In this document: piece after piece, positions 8,351-17,303 of the stretch
Numbering within the stretch: position 1 is the stretch's first letter
How the letters are laid out: each line of letters begins with the position of its first letter
DNA from: Serratia sp. H1w
GTDB lineage: Bacteria > Pseudomonadota > Gammaproteobacteria > Enterobacterales > Enterobacteriaceae
Reading direction: 5' to 3'
Assembly (NCBI RefSeq): GCF_000633355.1
Contig: NZ_AYMQ01000063.1
Span: forward strand, 1-64,000
DNA length: 64,000 bases
Program-made: the position numbers and the translations under genes
Notes under the pieces: generated by a model
What the model was told of the DNA's origin: nothing
Seen by the model: only the letters and a program-made list of their open reading frames with translations
The model's database searches: none

Positions 8351-9765
8351 TAATTGTGTTCCTGTAATTGACTGACCATACGCAGGTCAACAACGCCCCC
8401 AAAATGGTATGATTGAGGTTCACTGGTAACAGTAAAGAATGCAGCCTCATCGATCCAGTGAATCATCCGCTGCTCGGCATAATAAGGTTTACCCTCTTCG
8501 GTGATCGAAGCCTGGATTTCATAGAGATTCGGCCCTAACCCGCAGGTAAACTCGAATTTAACTTGAAACTCTTCGTCTTTAACGAAGTGCTTTTCCCAGA
8601 AAACTTCACCATCCGTTTTAAGGTGACTACGAATAGCCATATCCTGGTTTAACGTACCCCAGGAATAAATCTTCACGCCCTCTTTGTTTCTAATGCGCAA
8701 ACCTACATTTAAACGGGTCAGATCGGCATGGGCACGGCAATGCACAACAACGGTAATTGTATCTCTGGGATCAAAATGTGAACAAGGCTCCCCTTTGGCA
8801 TCCAGAACCGCAACATCTAATACCTCAGCATCCAGATCACCAAATGAGAAGGCTTTCAACCGTTCAGATACCTCAACCTTATCAGTTGAAACATCTGCAC
8901 CCACCGTTTTTTCCGCTGCAGGTGCCGCCGATTGCTGAACCTGTCTGGCATGCTGGCTTTTTTCTTTTAATCTTGCCGCAACCTGATTCAGGCGCTTCGA
9001 TTCCAGTTCATGCAGGGATTTGCGATATTCAAGTAGTGCATCGGCCGAGGTGCCTGAAAACTTGATCACGCCATGCTCTAGAAAAATGGCCTTGCTGGTC
9101 ATCGTCCGCACAGATTCTTGATCGTGGGAGACAAAGAGCAGCGTTGTACCATTGGTACGCAACCTGTCCATTCGCTCAAAACAACGCTTTTGGAACAAGG
9201 CATCACCCACGGCTAATGCTTCATCAACAATCAAAATATCCGGTTCGATACACACCTGAACCGCAAAGGCCAGGCGCACCAGCATCCCGCTGGAGTATGT
9301 TTTAGTCGGCTGGTCGATAAACTCGCCAATGTCGGCAAAAAGCAGTATCTCATCAAACTTGGCGTTAATCTCTGCGGCAGTCATCCCTAACACAGCAGCG
9401 TTCATGTAAACATTTTCGCGGCCGGTGAAGTCAGGGTTAAAACCTGAGCCAAGCTCAAGTAAAGCAGCTATACGGCCCTGTGTTTTGACCGTGCCGGTGG
9501 TTGGGCTCAACGTCCCACAAATCAGTTGTAATAAGGTTGACTTGCCGGAACCATTCTGACCGATGATACCAACAGACTCCCCTTTTTTGATGTCGAAGCT
9601 GATATCTTTTAACGCCCAAAACTCACGATAAAATGGCTTGGGTTGCTTTCCAACAATCCTTCTGACCCCTGAATGGATAGACTGTTTTAATCTGTCGGAA
9701 GGCCGATCGTAGATTTGATAACATTTACTCAGATCTTTAACCTGAATAGCATATTCAGAGCACAT
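8350..9765 (-). CDS. wzt: Wzt: ATP-binding subunit of O-antigen ABC exporter with C-terminal carbohydrate-binding domain
   Basis: ATPase that powers export of undecaprenol-linked O-polysaccharide across the inner membrane with Wzm. It has 471 residues from the ATG at 9765, which is preceded by AAGGGG at seven bases; an upstream extension inside wzm is less likely. Walker A GQNGSGKST is at 69-77, followed by the YSSGM signature, Walker B ILIVDEALAVGD and the switch His in FVSHD. A Gln/Lys/Ala-rich helical linker (about 260-305) leads to a beta-rich C-terminal domain (about 310-471) of the Wzt_C type. In E. coli O8/O9a this domain recognises the terminally modified glycan. It overlaps wzm by 11 bases and the downstream fusion gene by one base, so translation is tightly coupled. 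The extended C-terminus suggests a capped O chain. Confidence 0.93.
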   Translation of the reverse strand: MCSEYAIQVKDLSKCYQIYDRPSDRLKQSIHSGVRRIVGKQPKPFYREFWALKDISFDIKKGESVGIIGQNGSGKSTLLQLICGTLSPTTGTVKTQGRIAALLELGSGFNPDFTGRENVYMNAAVLGMTAAEINAKFDEILLFADIGEFIDQPTKTYSSGMLVRLAFAVQVCIEPDILIVDEALAVGDALFQKRCFERMDRLRTNGTTLLFVSHDQESVRTMTSKAIFLEHGVIKFSGTSADALLEYRKSLHELESKRLNQVAARLKEKSQHARQVQQSAAPAAEKTVGADVSTDKVEVSERLKAFSFGDLDAEVLDVAVLDAKGEPCSHFDPRDTITVVVHCRAHADLTRLNVGLRIRNKEGVKIYSWGTLNQDMAIRSHLKTDGEVFWEKHFVKDEEFQVKFEFTCGLGPNLYEIQASITEEGKPYYAEQRMIHWIDEAAFFTVTSEPQSYHFGGVVDLRMVSQLQEHN

Positions 9766-10573
9766 CTGCGAACCCCTTACGCGTTTTCTGGAAACAGACA
9801 AAACCCAACCAAACAATGGCAAAAGAAGCAAGCCAGTAAATGCCTAACACTTCAAAATCAGGTGTTTTACCCCAATAAAGAATATTTCTGGTTTGCTCAA
9901 TAACGGTCGTTAAAGGATTCAAGTACATCATTCTTCTAAAATTCTCCGGCAAGATATCGGCTGAATAAAAAACCGGGCTCATAAACATCAATGCCGTTGT
10001 CAGCAAACCAATAAACTGGCTGATATCGCGAAGGAAAACCCCCATTGCAGCAAGAAACCAGCTAATACCCAAAGTAATGAGCATTAACGGAACGAGCACC
10101 AAAGGAAAATAGAATACCGTTAAATGCGGAATGCCAAAAAAGACACAGTAAGCCGCCAACCAAACGAACAGGCTAATCACTAGCTGAAACAGAGCAGATA
10201 ACAGCGAAACAACAGGTAAAATCTCAAGTGGATAGACCACTTTTTTGACATAGTTAACGTTACCGATGATTATCTGTGGTGCTTTATTCAAGCATTCGGC
10301 AAAAAAGTTGAACACAATAAGACCAGCAAATAACACTAACGCGAACTCCCCCCTAGATGCGCTGCCACCATGCCACTTCGCTTTAAAGATCTCACTAAAT
10401 ACAAAAGTATAGACCGTCAGCATGAAAAGCGGAGTCAGAAGGGACCAGACGATCCCCATCAATGAACCACGATAGCGGCCTTGTACTTCGCGAATAGCCG
10501 TGGTTTTAATCAAATACTTGTTACGCCAAACACTTGTCATCATCGCAAGCAGGCTGCTGTAAAAGCGTTGCAT
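9755..10573 (-). CDS. wzm: Wzm: membrane subunit of O-antigen ABC exporter
   Basis: Integral membrane permease of the ABC-2 polysaccharide exporter family, 272 residues from the ATG at 10573 (AGGTG eight bases upstream; 17 extra in-frame codons lie before it). Typical features are the early REVQGRYRGSLMGIVWSLL segment, about six hydrophobic helices and the late FYSADILP / LNPLTTVIEQTRNI loop characteristic of Wzm/KpsM/TagG proteins. It pairs with the overlapping wzt gene. An ABC exporter means this O-antigen is polymerised to full length in the cytoplasm rather than by a Wzy polymerase, in contrast with the capsule cluster at 18.5-40.3 kb. Confidence 0.93.
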   Translation of the reverse strand: MQRFYSSLLAMMTSVWRNKYLIKTTAIREVQGRYRGSLMGIVWSLLTPLFMLTVYTFVFSEIFKAKWHGGSASRGEFALVLFAGLIVFNFFAECLNKAPQIIIGNVNYVKKVVYPLEILPVVSLLSALFQLVISLFVWLAAYCVFFGIPHLTVFYFPLVLVPLMLITLGISWFLAAMGVFLRDISQFIGLLTTALMFMSPVFYSADILPENFRRMMYLNPLTTVIEQTRNILYWGKTPDFEVLGIYWLASFAIVWLGFVCFQKTRKGFADVL

Positions 10574-10678
10574 TAAGAATACACCTTTAAAAGAATTCAC
10601 AAATAAGTATGCTGAAGAGAGCAACGGAAAGAACCTAGCCGTAAATATCTATCTCTCGATAAATCTTATCCAAAACCG

Positions 10679-11614
10679 TTATATTTTTTTAAGTAGCACC
10701 AATAGAAAAACACTCAAATTATCAATAGTACTCGGGCGATACAAACGTAATTTACAATAATAAAAAGTTCTAACAAATAAACTGGCACCGTGTACTTTCT
10801 TAAACCATTTGAATTTTTTCTTATTCTCGTCCGTTAAGAGAGCGAAGTTATCTTTCAGTGCCACTATATGCGCTGCATTCCATGCTCGGATCTGCCCTTG
10901 CAACAACGCCTTTATCTTTGATAGCCTTCTCTTTGAAGCTGAATCAAAACCAATAATATTTGCGGCATGCTGACGATAATCCAAAGTGGGATTATCGTCA
11001 TAATAAATAACGCCCCCCACACCCGCTATCAGGATATAAATCCACCAATCATGGCTGATAACGTCGACAATACCAGCGTTGCAGATCACATCCCGGGCAG
11101 CCTGATTCAGCACCATGGTGTTACCACCGGCTATACTTTGAATCAAAGCATTATTGAACGATGGCTCCCCAGAGAATGATGCTGAATAACCTAAGCTCTC
11201 ACCTTTGCTATTAATTATATGGGTACGAGAACAATACAAAGCAGGTTTGTCAGCAGGTTGTGTGGCTAGCCATTTGACTGCGCGTTCAAGTTTATCACTG
11301 TGCCAAACGTCATCTTGATCAGAGAAAGAGTAATAATCTGCGGCGACGTCATCTCTTGACAATAATGATAGAAAATTGCTGACAAACCCTTGCTGTGGGC
11401 CTTTGAAAAAAGTTACGTTCAATTCATTTTCACTGAAGAAACGTGCAATTTTGGCGACAGTGTCATCACTTGAGCCATCGTCTGAGACATAAAGGGCCCA
11501 GTTTGGGTAAGTTTGCGATTTAAATGAATCCAGTTGTTCTAATATATACTCACTGCCCTGGAAGGTACCCATTAAGATCGCAACCTTATTATTATCTATA
11601 GAAGGTATAGGCAT
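10679..11614 (-). CDS. Family 2 glycosyltransferase
   Basis: GT-A fold inverting glycosyltransferase, about 311 residues. The N-terminal domain carries VAILMGTFQGSEYILEQLDS, YVSDDGSSDDT and the metal-binding SFSDQDDVW motif, which matches the rhamnosyltransferase-like GT2s of O-antigen loci. Two adjacent ATG codons occur. The second, at 11614, is favoured because AGAGGAG sits five bases before it but only two before the first. It is the first gene after the JUMPStart/ops element at 11845-11882 and leads the wzm-wzt operon, so its mRNA carries a long RfaH-responsive leader. Given the rml genes next door, dTDP-rhamnose is a reasonable but unproven donor. Confidence 0.85.
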   Translation of the reverse strand: MPIPSIDNNKVAILMGTFQGSEYILEQLDSFKSQTYPNWALYVSDDGSSDDTVAKIARFFSENELNVTFFKGPQQGFVSNFLSLLSRDDVAADYYSFSDQDDVWHSDKLERAVKWLATQPADKPALYCSRTHIINSKGESLGYSASFSGEPSFNNALIQSIAGGNTMVLNQAARDVICNAGIVDVISHDWWIYILIAGVGGVIYYDDNPTLDYRQHAANIIGFDSASKRRLSKIKALLQGQIRAWNAAHIVALKDNFALLTDENKKKFKWFKKVHGASLFVRTFYYCKLRLYRPSTIDNLSVFLLVLLKKI

Positions 11615-11844
11615 CATATCTCCTCTAGAGAATGAAATAGGTTGGGGTTCACAAACTTAATCATGAGCGACACTGACTCCGTGATTCAAATGACGATCAG
11701 AGCTCTAACAACAATCGAGTATATAAAACCCATAAAAAGGGAGTACACTCATAGATTCATTGTATTTACAATGCCAATGATTGTTGTTGGATGCATTTTG
11801 GTAAGATTTTGTAACAATCATATAGCTAAACAACCATTTTTAGA

Positions 11845-11882
11845 CACGCTACCGCCCCTGGCGATCGCAACCAGAGTACGTG
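11845..11882 (-). promoter_or_regulatory. JUMPStart element with ops (RfaH recruitment site)
   Basis: Read on the minus strand, this 38-base stretch matches the JUMPStart consensus closely and ends in the exact ops core GGCGGTAGCGTG (11845-11856). JUMPStart/ops elements sit in the 5' leaders of long enterobacterial polysaccharide operons. There the paused RNA polymerase recruits RfaH, which suppresses termination. Here it lies about 230 bases before the GT2 at 10679-11614 and points into the wzm-wzt operon, so a separate RfaH-dependent transcript should start between here and 12086. The remaining gap (11615-12085) shows no convincing gene; short open frames there lack ribosome sites and homology. 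Confidence 0.9.
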
Positions 11883-12085
11883 ATAACACTTAACAAGAAT
11901 ATTTTATCTGCAACCGTCAGTTCGTTAGGCGGTTACTGCTGCTTCAGGACAATTTTCCTGACCAAGGTACAGATTAATCTCAAGCAACGAAGTCTACTAA
12001 ACTGCTTCCTGTTTGACCATTCTCATCGCCTCAATTTGGGCGCGATAAACACAACGCATGCTAACATTTCTACGCAGCGCGCATT

Positions 12086-12928
12086 TTACCGCTCTTTGAC
12101 GGAGGGGTTCATCGGAATGTTCTTCAAACACTGTTGGTTGGTTAGTGCGCGTTGTTTGTCAAAAAACCAGCCCCACTTGTTAAAATATAAAATGGCCGAT
12201 CTGACATGGTAGCAGAACAGGTTCACATTCTTATACGAACCTTTGCCGAAGGAGTGAATAATTGTCGCCCCAGGATAAAAGAGAATATCAGTCAGAGGCA
12301 ACGCTCGCCGACACAGATCGACGTCCTCTAAGTACATAAAATACCGCTCGTCGAAACCACCCAGCTTCTTCATCAACATCGAGTCCATCAGCATGAAACA
12401 GCCTGAAACCGATGGAACGGAAAAAGACTGATTATAGTCAGCGTATTGGACCTCATAGGTGACATCCAACTTTGCGCCCAAACGAGGAAAAAAACGGCGC
12501 AGGAAAAGATTGGCAGGTTTGGGAAGCAAGCGACAGCTGTATTGTAAACGGCCATCGTCATAATAAATGCGCGGCGAAACAAACTGGTGCCTGCCATCGC
12601 GGGCAAAATGGTAAAGGCGTTCCAATTCACCCTGTGCAAAACTCACATCAGGGTTGCAGATTAAAAAATAATCGCTTTTTTCTAAATACTGCTCCATAGC
12701 CAGATTATGGCCGTAACCAAAACCTTTGTTTTGTTCTGTCGCGATGTAACAGATACGCGGGTCGTTCAGCTCAGCAGCCCATGGGGATCCCCCGTTGTCG
12801 ACCAATACAATCTTTTCAACACACGTCTCGCGTAGCAAGGATGACAGCGTATCTTCCAACTGAGCATGACTATGGTTGAACAACACTATTGATGCAACTA
12901 TCTGAAATTTTTCTGATTCTAAAGACAT
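12086..12928 (-). CDS. Family 2 glycosyltransferase, rhamnosyltransferase-like (WbbL type)
   Basis: GT-A glycosyltransferase of the RfbF/WbbL dTDP-rhamnosyltransferase group, about 280 residues. It has ASIVLFNHS at the start, KIVLVDNGG, NKGFGYGHNLAM, the DxD-like NPDVSF, and the later SVSGCFMLM / GGFDERYFMYLEDVDLCRR blocks that are highly typical of this group. The start is uncertain: the ATG at 12928 begins at the usual domain boundary, while an in-frame ATG at 12964 would add 12 residues; neither has a strong ribosome site. It lies between the rmlBACD set (supplier of dTDP-rhamnose) and the second JUMPStart. A terminator after rmlD implies its own promoter in 12965-13640. A likely role is the first rhamnose added to the WecA-made GlcNAc-lipid primer, by analogy with WbbL. 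Confidence 0.85.
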   Translation of the reverse strand: MSLESEKFQIVASIVLFNHSHAQLEDTLSSLLRETCVEKIVLVDNGGSPWAAELNDPRICYIATEQNKGFGYGHNLAMEQYLEKSDYFLICNPDVSFAQGELERLYHFARDGRHQFVSPRIYYDDGRLQYSCRLLPKPANLFLRRFFPRLGAKLDVTYEVQYADYNQSFSVPSVSGCFMLMDSMLMKKLGGFDERYFMYLEDVDLCRRALPLTDILFYPGATIIHSFGKGSYKNVNLFCYHVRSAILYFNKWGWFFDKQRALTNQQCLKNIPMNPSVKER

Positions 12929-12964
12929 GCCGTATGAAGTTCCTAAACCCATCATTCTGACCAT

Positions 12965-13640
12965 GGCTCGCTACCAGGCAGGTCGGACGGTGGTTGCACT
13001 CAACATTTGCCAACACAGGGTAAAAATGAAAACCCAATGAGTATTACGCCTAGGGATAACCTTATCTCTCTAACTTTGCCCAGCTAAAAGCGCACGGCTG
13101 CAACAAAAGCTGGGAGTTATCCTGGCACTAACTTGTCAATCACTGCCATTTGAAAACTTTGCTTGCAATGGCTCCCACACCAAGGTCTCAGATCAAATAC
13201 GTTAGCGTTCACCATTCATTTTTTTAGCCCGTATTCTCAACCAAATGCCACCCTTCTACTATGGTAATTATCTGATTTTCGTCCCTAAGCGAAGGCTCCA
13301 AAGGGTAGCACAATTAATCAAAATATCCGACCCTACTCGGCAGAGTTATTACACTACCTACGGTGACACAACACAAAAAAACAAGCGTAACACTTTGTTA
13401 TATAATGATTTTATTAAAATTAACCACTAAATCGAATGGGCATTTTTTAACCAGGAAACAATCAAAAATGTTCTATTGGGCGGCTTCCTTGGCCTGAGAA
13501 AACGACGCACAACGATGGCAAATACTCTTGCCTTTTTCTCTTTGGCCATCTTGATTTCTTGCAATGAGACTAATCCCAATAATGAAAGTACAGGATATTT
13601 CCTCGTATCACGGAAGCGCTGGTACAAGCGCCCATAAAAC
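12965..13640. other. Intergenic region without a supported gene
   Basis: About 680 bases separate the rmlD terminator from the rhamnosyltransferase-like gene. Short open frames on both strands have no ribosome sites and no recognisable protein features. The region should contain the promoter of the minus-strand gene at 12086. Immediately before that gene, at about 12967-12978, the minus strand reads CTGGTAGCGAG, which shares the GGTAGCG core with ops but differs at the critical T and in its 5' half. Confidence 0.5.
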
Positions 13641-13708
13641 AAAAAAAGCCATACAGACTCACCATTGCTGAAACTTATCCATTTCAACGATAGTGAGTCT
13701 GGATGGCT
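13641..13708 (-). terminator. Rho-independent-like terminator after rmlD (copy 1)
   Basis: On the minus strand, 18 bases after the rmlD stop, a 16-bp stem (arms 13693-13708 and 13647-13662, one mismatch) encloses a 30-base loop and is followed by seven T residues. This fits intrinsic termination of the first rmlBACD transcript. The loop is longer than usual, so efficiency is uncertain. A low-quality 86-codon open frame starting with TTG runs through it and is best regarded as noncoding. Confidence 0.75.
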
Positions 13709-13725
13709 ATATAGTTATGGTGGCG

Positions 13726-14589
13726 TTATGAATTCTGGCAATGAGCAATAACGAACTGAAGTTGTTCTTGCCACGGCGACAGCACTACCCCCTCATTTTG
13801 AATCTTTTCACAATTCAAAACCGAATACTTCGGCCTCTTTGCCGGGGTTGGGTACTGCTCAGTAGTAATCCCCTCCACCGTGGGTATCTGTTCCAAGACT
13901 CCCTGATGTAGGGCTGAAGAGAAGATAATCTCGGCAAACTCATTCCAGGCAACTTCGCTGTCACCGCAGAAGTGATAAATGCCACCTGGAGCCTCTTTTT
14001 GCAACAGCGTGATCACTGCGGAAGCAATGTCACCTGCGTAAGTAGGACAACCGCGCTGATCGGCAACAATACCTAACCGATCCCGCCCTTGTGCCAACCG
14101 CAGCATGGTTTTTACAAAATTATTGCCATACTCGCTAAAGACCCAGGCGGTACGAATGATCAACGCCTCTGGCTGCGCTTGGCTAACGGCGAGTTCACCA
14201 TTCAGTTTAGTCTGACCATATACGCCTAGCGGATTGGTTGGGGCGTTTTCAAGGTAGGGTGTTGTTGCATCACCATCAAAAACATAATCCGTTGAAACAT
14301 GAACCAGACGCGCGCCAACATCCTTAGCCGCAGTAGCCAGATTTTTGGGCCCAATCTCATTGATCAATGCCGCTACATCACACTCAATCTCAGCTTTATC
14401 TACTGCCGTATAGGCTGCCGCATTAACAATAAAGTCTGGCTGAAATGTTGCAGCGGCACGCTTGACTTGCTCAAGATCGGTAATATCCAGCGTTTCAGAA
14501 TCGGTAGCCAGAATATCCCAACCGGCAGGACAACGATCGCTGAAGCAACGACCTAGTTGCCCATTGGCTCCGGTAAGTAAAAGCTTCAT
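13726..14589 (-). CDS. rmlD: RmlD: dTDP-4-dehydrorhamnose reductase (copy 1)
   Basis: Last step of dTDP-L-rhamnose synthesis: NAD(P)H reduction of dTDP-6-deoxy-L-lyxo-4-hexulose. 287 residues, normal for the family. It shows the N-terminal TGANGQLGRCF nucleotide-binding motif, STDYVFDG, and the Tyr-Lys pair in YGQTKLNGE. It starts four bases inside the end of rmlC, so translation is coupled. It belongs to the O-antigen-proximal rmlBACD set. A second complete set lies at 18527-21881, and the two RmlD proteins are clearly homologous along their whole length. Confidence 0.95.
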   Translation of the reverse strand: MKLLLTGANGQLGRCFSDRCPAGWDILATDSETLDITDLEQVKRAAATFQPDFIVNAAAYTAVDKAEIECDVAALINEIGPKNLATAAKDVGARLVHVSTDYVFDGDATTPYLENAPTNPLGVYGQTKLNGELAVSQAQPEALIIRTAWVFSEYGNNFVKTMLRLAQGRDRLGIVADQRGCPTYAGDIASAVITLLQKEAPGGIYHFCGDSEVAWNEFAEIIFSSALHQGVLEQIPTVEGITTEQYPTPAKRPKYSVLNCEKIQNEGVVLSPWQEQLQFVIAHCQNS

Positions 14590-15122
14590 TGTGCCAGCTC
14601 CTTCAGTAGCTTGCCGAGCTTATCCTTTTCAGACAGCAATGGGTTGGCTATCGGCCATTCAATCCCAACGGCTGGATCGTTCCACAGTAGGCAACCTTCT
14701 TCTGCAGGATTGTAATAATCCGTGCACTTATATTCAAAATCAGCAGTGTCGGAGAGCACAACAAAACCATGCGCCAAACCTGGCGGCAACCAGAACTGCA
14801 GCTTATTTTCTTCCGAAAGCGTCACACCTTCCCAAGCGCCGTATGTCGGTGAGTCTGGGCGAATATCGACAACCACGTCGAAGACTTCGCCGCGCACGAC
14901 ACGCACCAGCTTGCCTTGTGGGTTTACCTTTTGAAAATGCAGGCCACGTAGTACCCCACGTGAAGAACGCGAATGGTTATCCTGAACAAAGTCCAGGTCG
15001 ATATCTAACATCTCCTGATAACGTTTCTTTTCGAACGTCTCCAGGAAAAAGCCCCGTGCATCGCCAAATACCTTGGGTTGAATGATCTTCACACCATCGA
15101 TTTTGGTATCCGTGACTTGCAT
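14586..15122 (-). CDS. rmlC: RmlC: dTDP-4-dehydrorhamnose 3,5-epimerase (copy 1)
   Basis: Cupin-fold epimerase that inverts C3 and C5 of dTDP-4-keto-6-deoxyglucose. 178 residues, the family length. The active-site region VQDNHSRSSRGVLRGLHFQ contains the catalytic His in HFQ, followed by the conserved VDIRPDSPTYG and PPGLAHGF stretches. It begins one base after the rmlA stop and overlaps rmlD by four bases, so the set is a compact operon. By eye there are about 25 differences from the second copy over 178 residues. Confidence 0.96.
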   Translation of the reverse strand: MQVTDTKIDGVKIIQPKVFGDARGFFLETFEKKRYQEMLDIDLDFVQDNHSRSSRGVLRGLHFQKVNPQGKLVRVVRGEVFDVVVDIRPDSPTYGAWEGVTLSEENKLQFWLPPGLAHGFVVLSDTADFEYKCTDYYNPAEEGCLLWNDPAVGIEWPIANPLLSEKDKLGKLLKELAQ

Positions 15123-15123
15123 T

Positions 15124-15993
15124 CTATTTCTCCAGACTCAGTTGCAATAAATACTGCCCGTACAAGGTCTTGCTAAGCAATTTGGCTTCAGCCTCAACTT
15201 GCTCACGAGTCAACCACCCTTTGCGGTAAGCGATCTCTTCCAGACAAGCGACCTTGAACCCTTGGCGATTTTCTATCGTATGCACAAACTGGGAAGCTTC
15301 GATCAAGCTATCGTGAGTACCCGTATCCAGCCACGCAAAGCCACGCCCAAGCAGCTCAACGTTAAGTGCCCCTTTCTCCAGATACATCTGGTTAAGCGTA
15401 GTGATCTCTAGTTCACCACGAGACGATGGCTTGACCTGTTTGGCCATCTCAACAACGTGATGATCATAGAAGTAAAGCCCAGTGACTGCCCAATTAGATT
15501 TAGGCTTTGCTGGCTTCTCTTCCAGAGATAATGCGTGGAAATCATCATCAAACTCAACCACACCAAAACGCTCAGGATCCATAACCTGATAGCCAAATAC
15601 AGTAGCCCCTTGGTTGCGTTCAACAACAGACGTCAGTTTCTTGCCAAAACTCTGGCCAAAGAAAATATTGTCCCCTAATACCAGGGCACAACTATCCCCA
15701 TTGATGAACTCTTCCCCAATCAGGAATGCTTGCGCCAATCCATCTGGACTAGGCTGGATCGCGTAGCTTAAGGTGATGCCAAAACGACTGCCATCGCCGA
15801 GTAACCGTTTGAATGACGGGAGATCCTCAGGCGTAGAGATAATCAGAATGTCGCGGATCCCCGCCAGCATCAATACTGAAAGCGGATAATAAATCATCGG
15901 CTTATCGTAGATCGGCAAGAGCTGCTTTGAAACACCACGAGTAATTGGGTAGAGACGCGTACCAGACCCACCCGCTAAAACAATACCTTTCAT
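15124..15993 (-). CDS. rmlA: RmlA: glucose-1-phosphate thymidylyltransferase (copy 1)
   Basis: First step of dTDP-rhamnose synthesis: dTTP plus glucose 1-phosphate gives dTDP-glucose and pyrophosphate. 289 residues from the ATG at 15993, which follows AAGGTG at a proper distance; an upstream in-frame extension overlapping rmlB is rejected. The nucleotidyltransferase signature GGSGTRLYP, the [17 protein letters not shown] block and LGDNIFFG are present. It sits 14 bases after rmlB and one base before rmlC. Confidence 0.96.
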   Translation of the reverse strand: MKGIVLAGGSGTRLYPITRGVSKQLLPIYDKPMIYYPLSVLMLAGIRDILIISTPEDLPSFKRLLGDGSRFGITLSYAIQPSPDGLAQAFLIGEEFINGDSCALVLGDNIFFGQSFGKKLTSVVERNQGATVFGYQVMDPERFGVVEFDDDFHALSLEEKPAKPKSNWAVTGLYFYDHHVVEMAKQVKPSSRGELEITTLNQMYLEKGALNVELLGRGFAWLDTGTHDSLIEASQFVHTIENRQGFKVACLEEIAYRKGWLTREQVEAEAKLLSKTLYGQYLLQLSLEK

Positions 15994-16007
15994 TTTCACA
16001 CCTTTGA

Positions 16008-17072
16008 TTAGCGGGTTAATCCCAAACGTTCGCCTGCATAGGAACCATCTTTCACACGTTGCCACCAGGTTTGGTTGGCCAAATACCATTCAACAGTTTT
16101 TCTGATACCACTTTCAAAGGTTTCCTGCGGTTTCCAGCCCAGTTCACGATCAATTTTTGAGGCATCAATTGCATAGCGCATGTCATGACCAGGGCGATCG
16201 GTAACAAAGGTGATCAAGTCTGCATAATTGGCCAGATTACCGGGCTTTTTCGGCACCAACTCGTCCAGTAAACGACAGATCGTTTGCACGACTTCAATAT
16301 TTTTACGCTCGTTGTGGCCGCCAATGTTGTAGGTTTCACCGACTTCACCTTCACAGACGACTTTATACAAGGCCCGCGCGTGATCCTCCACATATAGCCA
16401 GTCGCGCACTTGAGTACCGTTGCCATAAATCGGCAACGCTTTACCTTCAAGGGCATTAAGAATGGTTAGCGGTATCAGTTTTTCCGGGAAATGATATGGG
16501 CCGTAGTTGTTGGAACAGTTGGTTACGATAGTTGGCAACCCATAGGTACGCAACCAGGCTCTGACAAGATGATCGCTTGAAGCTTTAGAGGCAGAGTAAG
16601 GACTGCTTGGTGCATAAGGCGTGGTTTCGGTGAACAGGTCATCAGTTCCATGCAGATCGCCGTACACTTCATCAGTCGAAATATGGTGGAAACGGAAGGC
16701 TTTTTTGCCTGTTTCACCCAAAGTTTGCCAATACTGACGTGCCGCCTCTAACAGAGTATAAGTACCGACAATGTTGGTTTCGATAAATGCAGCAGGACCA
16801 TCGATAGAGCGATCAACATGGCTCTCAGCGGCCAAGTGCATCACCGCATCAGGTTGAAACTCGGCAAGGACGCGGTCCAGCTCTGGACGATTGCAGATAT
16901 CTACATGTGCAAACTGGTAACGGTCGCTTTGTGCAATCGTGACTAAAGATTCGAGATTACCTGCGTAAGTCAGGCTATCTAGGATCAGGATTTGATCTTG
17001 GGTGTCGTTGATGATGTGCCGTGCAACGGCAGAACCAATGAAACCAGCAGCACCGGTAATAATAATCTTCAT
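16008..17072 (-). CDS. rmlB: RmlB: dTDP-glucose 4,6-dehydratase (copy 1)
   Basis: NAD-dependent dehydratase converting dTDP-glucose to dTDP-4-keto-6-deoxyglucose. 354 residues from the ATG at 17072 (AGAGGG just upstream); a 24-codon upstream extension is unsupported. Motifs: TGAAGFIG for NAD binding, [11 protein letters not shown] with the catalytic Asp-Glu pair, and YSASKASSD with the Tyr-x3-Lys couple. It is first in the rmlBACD order. The 230 bases before it also hold the galE terminator hairpin, so its promoter should lie in about 17073-17207; no strong -35/-10 pair stands out. Confidence 0.96.
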   Translation of the reverse strand: MKIIITGAAGFIGSAVARHIINDTQDQILILDSLTYAGNLESLVTIAQSDRYQFAHVDICNRPELDRVLAEFQPDAVMHLAAESHVDRSIDGPAAFIETNIVGTYTLLEAARQYWQTLGETGKKAFRFHHISTDEVYGDLHGTDDLFTETTPYAPSSPYSASKASSDHLVRAWLRTYGLPTIVTNCSNNYGPYHFPEKLIPLTILNALEGKALPIYGNGTQVRDWLYVEDHARALYKVVCEGEVGETYNIGGHNERKNIEVVQTICRLLDELVPKKPGNLANYADLITFVTDRPGHDMRYAIDASKIDRELGWKPQETFESGIRKTVEWYLANQTWWQRVKDGSYAGERLGLTR

Positions 17073-17207
17073 ATAACCCTCTAAACCACAAAATGTGGCA
17101 CACAAATGGTCAGCCACCCACGTCTGTGATTTCAATGCAAACAAACATCATCTACCAATAACGTTGCCTACAATTCAGTTTAAACGAAACCACTTAAAAA
17201 TCAGTAA

Positions 17208-17242
17208 AATACCGCGCCCCTATATCAAAGAAGCGCGATATT
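17208..17242 (-). terminator. Hairpin after galE, probable terminator
   Basis: Minus-strand arms 17233-17242 and 17208-17217 form a ten-base-pair GC-rich stem (AATATCGCGC with GCGCGGTATT, one G-U pair) around a 15-base loop, followed by TT then ACTG. It lies 62 bases after the galE stop and before rmlB copy 1. The T tract is short, so termination may be partial. Confidence 0.5.
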
Positions 17243-17303
17243 CTACTCGAAGCCCCCACCTTCTACCATCGGAATGCAGGTAATAATAGCGGGAAATTCC
17301 TTT

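Noticed and set aside
11642-12212. Two plus-strand open frames of 83 and 110 codons in the JUMPStart region
   Set aside because: They oppose the operon, overlap the JUMPStart leader and the gene at 12086, and show no coding features.
13427-13687. 86-codon open frame on the minus strand after rmlD
   Set aside because: It starts with TTG, has no ribosome site or recognisable features, and runs through a 16-bp terminator stem with a T run.
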